DNA of 20,350 bases from JAZDMK01 sp043800975 (GTDB lineage Bacteria; Bacteroidota; Bacteroidia; Bacteroidales; JAHJDW01). The position numbers and the translations under genes were made by a program. The DNA lies in assembly GCA_043800975.1 (NCBI GenBank), contig JAZDMK010000017.1, positions 1-20,350 on the forward strand, in the 5' to 3' direction. Below the pieces are notes generated by a model. It made no database searches, had not been told where the DNA came from, and saw only the letters and a list, made by a program, of their open reading frames with translations. Positions within the stretch are counted from its first letter, which is position 1, and the number at the start of each line of letters is the position of its first letter. Shown here piece after piece: positions 16,785-20,350 of this stretch.

Positions 16785-17912
16785 TTAGTTCTTATCATAC
16801 TGTTCTTGTGTAACAAAAACCACTTCCCATTTTCCGGCGCCTTCAGTACAATATACTTCAATTGTAAAATCACCGCCACCTGTTAGTTTTATTACAGAGC
16901 CTTCACTCAGATCAAAATCGCCCAATTCTTTGCCACTGCTTCCCAGTAAACGCGCATGCAATTTAACTTCTTTACTTTTAAATGAAAATGCTGCATAACA
17001 AGGATTCGCTTTAGAACTGATTTTTATAGCGTCAGTCTGAGAATCGGAAGCCAGGTTGCCGGTTGTTTTTGATGCTGTGATCTGTGAGGAAACACCTGTT
17101 CCTAAATACATATCACATTTCCATTTGCCTGTTTTTTTGGTTCCGTCTTTTTCAGTATAAACGCCTGTTCCATCAAAAAGGTCGTTGTGAAAACCGCCCA
17201 CATATTTTCGTCCGTCTTTGTATGTGAGTGTTCCTTGGCCTTCCATGCTTCCTGCTATGTATGTGCCATCATATTTTTCAAGGGTGGATTCAGGCTTATA
17301 GGTGTATGATCCCTGCCCGTGTTTTTTGTCATCTTTCCATTCTCCGGTGTACGAAGCACCGCTGGCGAAATAATTTGTGCCTTTTCCGTTGCGTTCGTCA
17401 TTCTTCCAGTTTCCTGCATATTTTTCTCCACTTTCAAAAACATAGGTTCCGAATCCATTACTGCAGTCGCCGCTGATGCAGCCTGTCTTTTTACCGGTAG
17501 TTACTTTCTGGTCACTCGTTGTGGTTTCCTGATACACATCTTCAACCCATGTACCGGTCTTGGATGTTCCATCAGCAAAATAGTATTTCCCGTCTCCATG
17601 TTTTTTTCCGTCTTTCCACCCGCCTTCATATTTATCACCGGAAGCCCATGTGAAGACTCCATATCCGTTTCTTTTGTTTGCAATCGTGTTTCCAACATAC
17701 TTGCTGCCATTGGCGTATGTATAGGTTCCTTTTCCTTCACGCTTGCCATTTTTCCAGTATCCTTCATACTTATCGCCGGCCCAGTCGGTATCGCTTCCAA
17801 AAACATAAACGCCAAAACCGTTTTCACAGTCGCCACTAACGCAGCCTTCTTTCTGAGCTTTAAGGCCTGTAAAGGCTATAAGCGCAATCATCATAATAAA
17901 AATCTTTTTCAT
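16785..17912 (-). CDS. Exported MORN-repeat protein with C-terminal beta domain
   Basis: 375 residues. A signal peptide ends at about Ala19-Gln20. Block 1 opens with GCVSGDC (Cys24, Cys29) and has three MORN repeats; block 2 opens with GCISGDC (Cys145, Cys150) and has four. After residue ~297 there is an extra domain of about 75 residues lacking MORN repeats. It is rich in alternating hydrophobic strands (YAAFSFKSKEVKLHARLL, then DFTIEVYCTEGAGKWEV) and is likely a small beta sandwich, perhaps pre-peptidase-domain-like, which is a guess. The paralogue downstream lacks this domain. It starts 18 nt from a good promoter and may be transcribed with the next gene, though a separate start for that gene is possible. 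Confidence 0.82.
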   Translation of the reverse strand: MKKIFIMMIALIAFTGLKAQKEGCVSGDCENGFGVYVFGSDTDWAGDKYEGYWKNGKREGKGTYTYANGSKYVGNTIANKRNGYGVFTWASGDKYEGGWKDGKKHGDGKYYFADGTSKTGTWVEDVYQETTTSDQKVTTGKKTGCISGDCSNGFGTYVFESGEKYAGNWKNDERNGKGTNYFASGASYTGEWKDDKKHGQGSYTYKPESTLEKYDGTYIAGSMEGQGTLTYKDGRKYVGGFHNDLFDGTGVYTEKDGTKKTGKWKCDMYLGTGVSSQITASKTTGNLASDSQTDAIKISSKANPCYAAFSFKSKEVKLHARLLGSSGKELGDFDLSEGSVIKLTGGGDFTIEVYCTEGAGKWEVVFVTQEQYDKN

Positions 17913-17929
17913 CTTTTTCCTATTTTTTA

Positions 17930-17959
17930 CAAAAATAATGATTTTAGCCGTATGTCAAA
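17930..17959 (-). promoter_or_regulatory. Promoter of the MORN-repeat gene (TTTG-N18-TATTTTTG)
   Basis: On the minus strand, TTTG (17959-17956) and TATTTTTG (17937-17930) are separated by 18 nt. Both elements and the spacing fit the Bacteroidota consensus, and the -7 box lies 17 nt before the start codon at 17912. It is the clearest promoter in the window. Confidence 0.65.
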
Positions 17960-18015
17960 ACGAATTCATGAAAATGGGAAAAGTAAAGAAGGAAACTGCC
18001 ACTACCATTACCACT

Positions 18016-18031
18016 GTCCGCCGCGGCGGAC
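18016..18031. repeat. Perfect 16-bp palindrome GTCCGCCGCGGCGGAC, copy 2
   Basis: Identical over all 16 bases to 1998-2013. The flanks of the two copies do not match, except that both sit in repeat-bearing spacers. Here it is bordered by short related words (ACTACCATT before, ACTACCACT after). Confidence 0.8.
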
Positions 18032-18061
18032 TACCACTTCTGGCTATTGTCTCGGGTCTCT

Positions 18062-18100
18062 TTCGAACTTCGTAATTTCGTATCAATTCGTACTTCGATG
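18062..18100. repeat. Heptamer-like array, unit TTCGTAN (5 copies, uneven)
   Basis: TTCG begins at 18062, 18069, 18077, 18087 and 18094, giving steps of 7, 8, 10 and 7. The units are TTCGAAC, TTCGTAA, TTCGTAT, TTCGTAC and TTCGATG. It is the same word family as the array at 9271-9301. Confidence 0.65.
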
Positions 18101-18137
18101 AGAGAGAGCCTGCCACTTTGTATTTCACTTCGCATAT

Positions 18138-18165
18138 CCTTGTTCCTTGTTCCTTGATCCTTGTT
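18138..18165. repeat. Heptamer tandem array, unit CCTTGTT (4 copies)
   Basis: CCTTGTT 18138-18144, CCTTGTT 18145-18151, CCTTGAT 18152-18158 and CCTTGTT 18159-18165. It is gap-free, with a single substitution in the third unit. Confidence 0.85.
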
Positions 18166-18182
18166 CAATTTCAGAAACTTCC

Positions 18183-18224
18183 ACTCCTGACTTCTAACTT
18201 CCGTCTCCCGTCTCCCAACTTCTG
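18183..18224. repeat. Heptamer tandem array, unit WCTYCYR (6 copies)
   Basis: Six consecutive 7-mers: ACTCCTG, ACTTCTA, ACTTCCG, TCTCCCG, TCTCCCA and ACTTCTG. Variation is almost entirely C/T at positions 4 and 6, A/T at position 1 and G/A at position 7. Confidence 0.8.
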
Positions 18225-18233
18225 ACTAAAAAA

Positions 18234-18258
18234 CCATTCTCCATTTATCATCCATTTC
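18234..18258. repeat. Short heptamer array, unit CCATTYT-like
   Basis: CCATTCT 18234-18240 and CCATTTA 18241-18247, then 4 bases and CCATTTC 18252-18258. It is short and interrupted, so weaker than the other arrays. Confidence 0.5.
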
Positions 18259-18269
18259 TAAAACATTTC

Positions 18270-18277
18270 TATCTTTG
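18270..18277 (+). promoter_or_regulatory. Putative -7 element (TATCTTTG) for the receptor gene
   Basis: An exact TAnnTTTG match 26 nt before the start codon at 18304. No clear TTTG/TTG -33 element is seen at 17-23 nt; the heptamer arrays end just upstream. Confidence 0.5.
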
Positions 18278-18303
18278 GAACATTATTTATAAAATGTTCC
18301 GCT

Positions 18304-20350
18304 ATGCGTTACTTATCTTACTGCGGGAAAGTATTATTGTTCTTTTCCCTTTTCCTGATTACAAATTCTGTTTGGAGCCAGACAGCTAATGTCCGTGGTT
18401 TTGTGTATGAAGATGCTACTGGTGAGCCCGTTATTTTTACCAATGTTTACTTGAAAGGTACTACTTTCGGTGTATCTACCAACGAGAACGGTTATTACAA
18501 TATTTCAAAAGTACCGCCGGGTCAGTATATTCTGATGGTTACTTTCGTCGGATACGATACTTTGCAGCAGCAATTGGATCTGAAACCCAACGCCATTATC
18601 ACTCAAAATCTTCGCCTTAAAAAATCTTCTATCAAACTGAATGTGATCGATATCTCTTCAAGAAAGGAAGATGATACTACGCAAACGCAGGTTTCCGTTA
18701 CTAAAATCACACCGAGGGAAGTAAACCGTATTCCTTCCGTTGGTGGTACGCCTGACCTTGCTCAGTATCTGCAGGTATTGCCCGGAGTAATCTTTACGGG
18801 TGATCAGGGCGGGCAGCTTTACATCCGTGGTGGGGCACCTATTCAAAATAAAGTAATTCTTGATGGAATGATTATTTATAATCCTTTTCATTCTATTGGG
18901 TTGTTTTCAGTATTCGATATGGATATTGTTCGTAATGCAGAAATTTATACAGGAGGTTTTCCGGCAAATTATGGAGGACGTATTTCATCGGTTATTGATA
19001 TTACGACCCGTGACGGAAACAAAAAAAGCCTTGCCGGTAAAATTTCAACCAGTCCGTTCCAATCGAAGCTGATGCTGGAAGGCCCTTTGAAGAAACAAAA
19101 AGAAAGCGGTGGCGGAAGCACATCATTCGTTTTTTCCGGAAAATCGTCATACCTTGAGCAAACTTCTAAAATGTTTTATGGTTATGTTGATACAGCTGGA
19201 ATTCCATATAACTTCAATGATTTCTATGGAAAAATTTCGATGGCGGGTGAAAACGGAAGTAAATTCAATTTGTTCGGTTTTAGATTTGATGATCAGGTTA
19301 ATTATAGTTCAGTAGCAAAATTTAACTGGGATGCCGTTGGTGGAGGAACTAATTTTATTCTTATTCCCGGGCAAAGTCCGATGCTGATCGAAGGGATATT
19401 TGCCTGGTCGAAGTATAAAATTTCATTGGATGAAGCAACCGGTATTCCTCGCACAAGTGAAATTTCAGGATTCAACTCCGGAATGGATTTTACCTATTTT
19501 AATAAGAAAAACGAATTTAAATACGGTTTTGAAGTATTGGGGTTCAATACCGATTTCCAATACACAAATACCATCAACCGTGTGATACAGCAGGAAGATT
19601 TTACAACTGAAATTGCGGCCTATTTTAAAGCTAAATACATTATTAAAAAAGTTTTAATAGAACCCGGATTTCGTGCTCATTATTATTCATCACTTTCCAA
19701 CTTTTCACCCGAACCACGGCTTGCCATGAAATACAATATGGCAAAACATTTCCGTTTTAAATTTTCAGGCGGATGGTTTTCGCAAAATCTGATCAGTGCT
19801 ACTTCCGACCGTGATGTTGTGAATCTGTTTTATGGCTTCCTTTCCGGCCCTGATAATTTACAGGATGAATTCGATGGCAAAGAAGTAAAACACCGCTTGC
19901 AGAAAGCCATTCACGGCATTGGGGGTGTGGAAATGGATTTGTTTAAAAACGCAACATTGAATGTTGAAGCATACTGGAAGCGCTTTACACAACTTACCAA
20001 TATCAACCGCAATAAACTGTATGATGATAATGCCGATAACGCGGATATTCCCGATTCGTTGAAAAAAGATTTTATTATTGAAACAGGAAACGCTCGCGGC
20101 GCAGATCTTGCCTTTAAATATGACACAAAGCAGATTTATATCTGGGCAGTATATTCATTGAGTTTTGTGGATCGGTTCGATGGCTCAAAAACATACAGCC
20201 CCCATTACGACCGCCGCCACAATGTGAACCTGGTGGGTATGTATAAATTCGGCAAAGCCAAGACTGTGGGCGAACTCAAAGCCACGGCTTACAAGCCAGT
20301 GTCGGTCAGAGAGGAAATGAGGCGCAACTTAATAGCGATGATAAGGGATG
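18304..20350 (+). CDS. TonB-dependent outer-membrane receptor (incomplete; tail anomalous)
   Basis: The open frame starts at ATG 18304 and runs to the right edge, 682 codons without a stop. A signal peptide ends near SVWSQ (residues 22-26). Residues about 29-107 are a carboxypeptidase-regulatory-like domain (RGFVYEDATGEPV, then GVSTNENGYYNISKVPPGQY). The plug follows at about 135-235, with LPGV, LYIRGGAPIQNKVILDGM, YNPFHSIGLFS, IYTGGFPANYGGRISSVIDI. The rest is alternating outer-membrane barrel strands up to SPHYDRRHNVNLVGMYKFGKAK (ends at residue 653), a landmark of this receptor family. From about residue 654 the barrel pattern is lost (see the separate entry at 20263). It probably imports a siderophore, peptide or glycan; the ligand is not deducible, and no SusD partner is visible. 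A nearby ATG at 18294 is in another frame and stops after 31 codons. Confidence 0.85.
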   Translation, partial: MRYLSYCGKVLLFFSLFLITNSVWSQTANVRGFVYEDATGEPVIFTNVYLKGTTFGVSTNENGYYNISKVPPGQYILMVTFVGYDTLQQQLDLKPNAIITQNLRLKKSSIKLNVIDISSRKEDDTTQTQVSVTKITPREVNRIPSVGGTPDLAQYLQVLPGVIFTGDQGGQLYIRGGAPIQNKVILDGMIIYNPFHSIGLFSVFDMDIVRNAEIYTGGFPANYGGRISSVIDITTRDGNKKSLAGKISTSPFQSKLMLEGPLKKQKESGGGSTSFVFSGKSSYLEQTSKMFYGYVDTAGIPYNFNDFYGKISMAGENGSKFNLFGFRFDDQVNYSSVAKFNWDAVGGGTNFILIPGQSPMLIEGIFAWSKYKISLDEATGIPRTSEISGFNSGMDFTYFNKKNEFKYGFEVLGFNTDFQYTNTINRVIQQEDFTTEIAAYFKAKYIIKKVLIEPGFRAHYYSSLSNFSPEPRLAMKYNMAKHFRFKFSGGWFSQNLISATSDRDVVNLFYGFLSGPDNLQDEFDGKEVKHRLQKAIHGIGGVEMDLFKNATLNVEAYWKRFTQLTNINRNKLYDDNADNADIPDSLKKDFIIETGNARGADLAFKYDTKQIYIWAVYSLSFVDRFDGSKTYSPHYDRRHNVNLVGMYKFGKAKTVGELKATAYKPVSVREEMRRNLIAMIRD
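20263..20350 (+). other. Anomalous tail: N-terminus of a magnesium-chelatase-like AAA+ ATPase
   Basis: In the same frame as the receptor, the last 29 codons read TVGELKATAYKPVSVREEMR then RNLIAMIRD. This resembles the first ~30 residues of the BchI-like magnesium chelatase/AAA+ family of Bacteroidota, whose members begin with a (K)T-x-GELKxxGYKxxSVKEELRxNL pattern, recalled from memory. It does not resemble the receptor continuation expected after KFGKAKT (a Trp-Glu-Leu strand and a Gly-Ser-Gly-Phe-Pro-Phe motif). The G+C of this stretch is about 51% by my count, above the surrounding receptor. The join falls at a short Lys-Thr codon pair plausible in both genes. Confidence 0.6.

Larger units (their letters stand above)
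17913..18303. other. Intergenic region between divergent genes, packed with short repeats
   Basis: This 391-base gap holds no supportable gene. In order it carries the promoter of the MORN gene (17930-17959), the second 16-bp palindrome (18016-18031), four successive heptamer arrays with different units (18062-18258) and the -7 element of the receptor gene (18270-18277). The repeat-rich part is strongly pyrimidine-biased on the + strand. A long frame on the + strand (17319-18101) covers part of it, but is a shadow of the MORN gene. Confidence 0.75.

Noticed and set aside
17319..18101. 260-codon open frame on the + strand opposite the MORN gene
   Set aside because: It is antisense to a clear MORN-repeat protein whose repetitive codons keep the opposite frame open, has no recognisable domain, and runs on through the 16-bp palindrome and into the heptamer repeats.
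18062..18258. CRISPR-like array
   Set aside because: Units are 7 bp with no spacers, no cas genes are present, and unit sequence changes along the region.
20240..20350. Programmed or accidental frameshift in the receptor gene
   Set aside because: Reading the tail in the shifted frame that would give Lys-Thr-Trp does not restore the expected barrel motif and soon reaches a stop, whereas the unshifted frame gives a coherent ATPase N-terminus.

Overview
The window reads as chromosomal DNA of a Bacteroidota bacterium, probably a free-living or uncultured member of the Cytophaga/Chitinophaga/Sphingobacteria side of the phylum. The evidence is three proteins with type IX secretion (T9SS) C-terminal sorting domains, CHU_C-type Ig-like repeats, a TonB-dependent receptor with a carboxypeptidase-regulatory-like N-terminus, menaquinone genes of the futalosine route, the Bacteroidota -7 promoter element TAnnTTTG in front of several genes, and weak or absent Shine-Dalgarno sequences. 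I see no RNA gene, CRISPR array, insertion sequence or phage gene.

Layout. 1-101 is the tail of a small membrane protein. 171-1895 encodes a secreted deiminase of the PPAD/agmatine deiminase family with a T9SS tail. 2209-2871 encodes a lipoprotein of unknown function. 2972-4063 (minus) is a nitronate monooxygenase-type flavoprotein. 4328-7173 (minus) is a tight three-gene unit transcribed phoH-like, mqnB, mqnD. From 7335 rightward come amn (AMP nucleosidase), holA (DNA polymerase III delta subunit, start codon 2 nt after the amn stop) and an EVE-domain protein. 9761-15342 holds two tandem paralogous secreted proteins (a PKD-like domain, Ig-like repeats, a DUF11-like domain and a T9SS tail), closed by a bidirectional terminator. 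15405-17912 (minus) holds two tandem paralogous exported MORN-repeat proteins. 18304 to the end is a TonB-dependent receptor, incomplete at the window edge.

How the genes relate. mqnB and mqnD catalyse two steps of menaquinone synthesis from futalosine; the other steps are not in this window. amn and holA are translationally coupled housekeeping genes. The T9SS proteins, MORN proteins, lipoprotein and receptor belong to the cell envelope or surface, but nothing here ties them into one pathway.

Most unusual structure. The intergenic regions carry short tandem arrays whose unit is 7 bp although the unit sequence differs from array to array: TTCGTAA-type (9271-9301 and 18062-18100), CCTTGTT (18138-18165), an ACTTCTG-like unit (18183-18224), CCATTYT (18234-18258), and looser AATAACN words (2054-2068, 2127-2148). 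A perfect 16-bp GC-rich palindrome, GTCCGCCGCGGCGGAC, occurs twice, 16 kb apart, both times in a repeat-bearing spacer. Separately, the last ~85 bases of the window no longer read as a TonB receptor but, in the same frame, as the N-terminus of a magnesium-chelatase-like AAA+ ATPase. This is most likely an assembly chimera, possibly a real fusion. I found no convincing new multi-gene defence or biosynthetic system.
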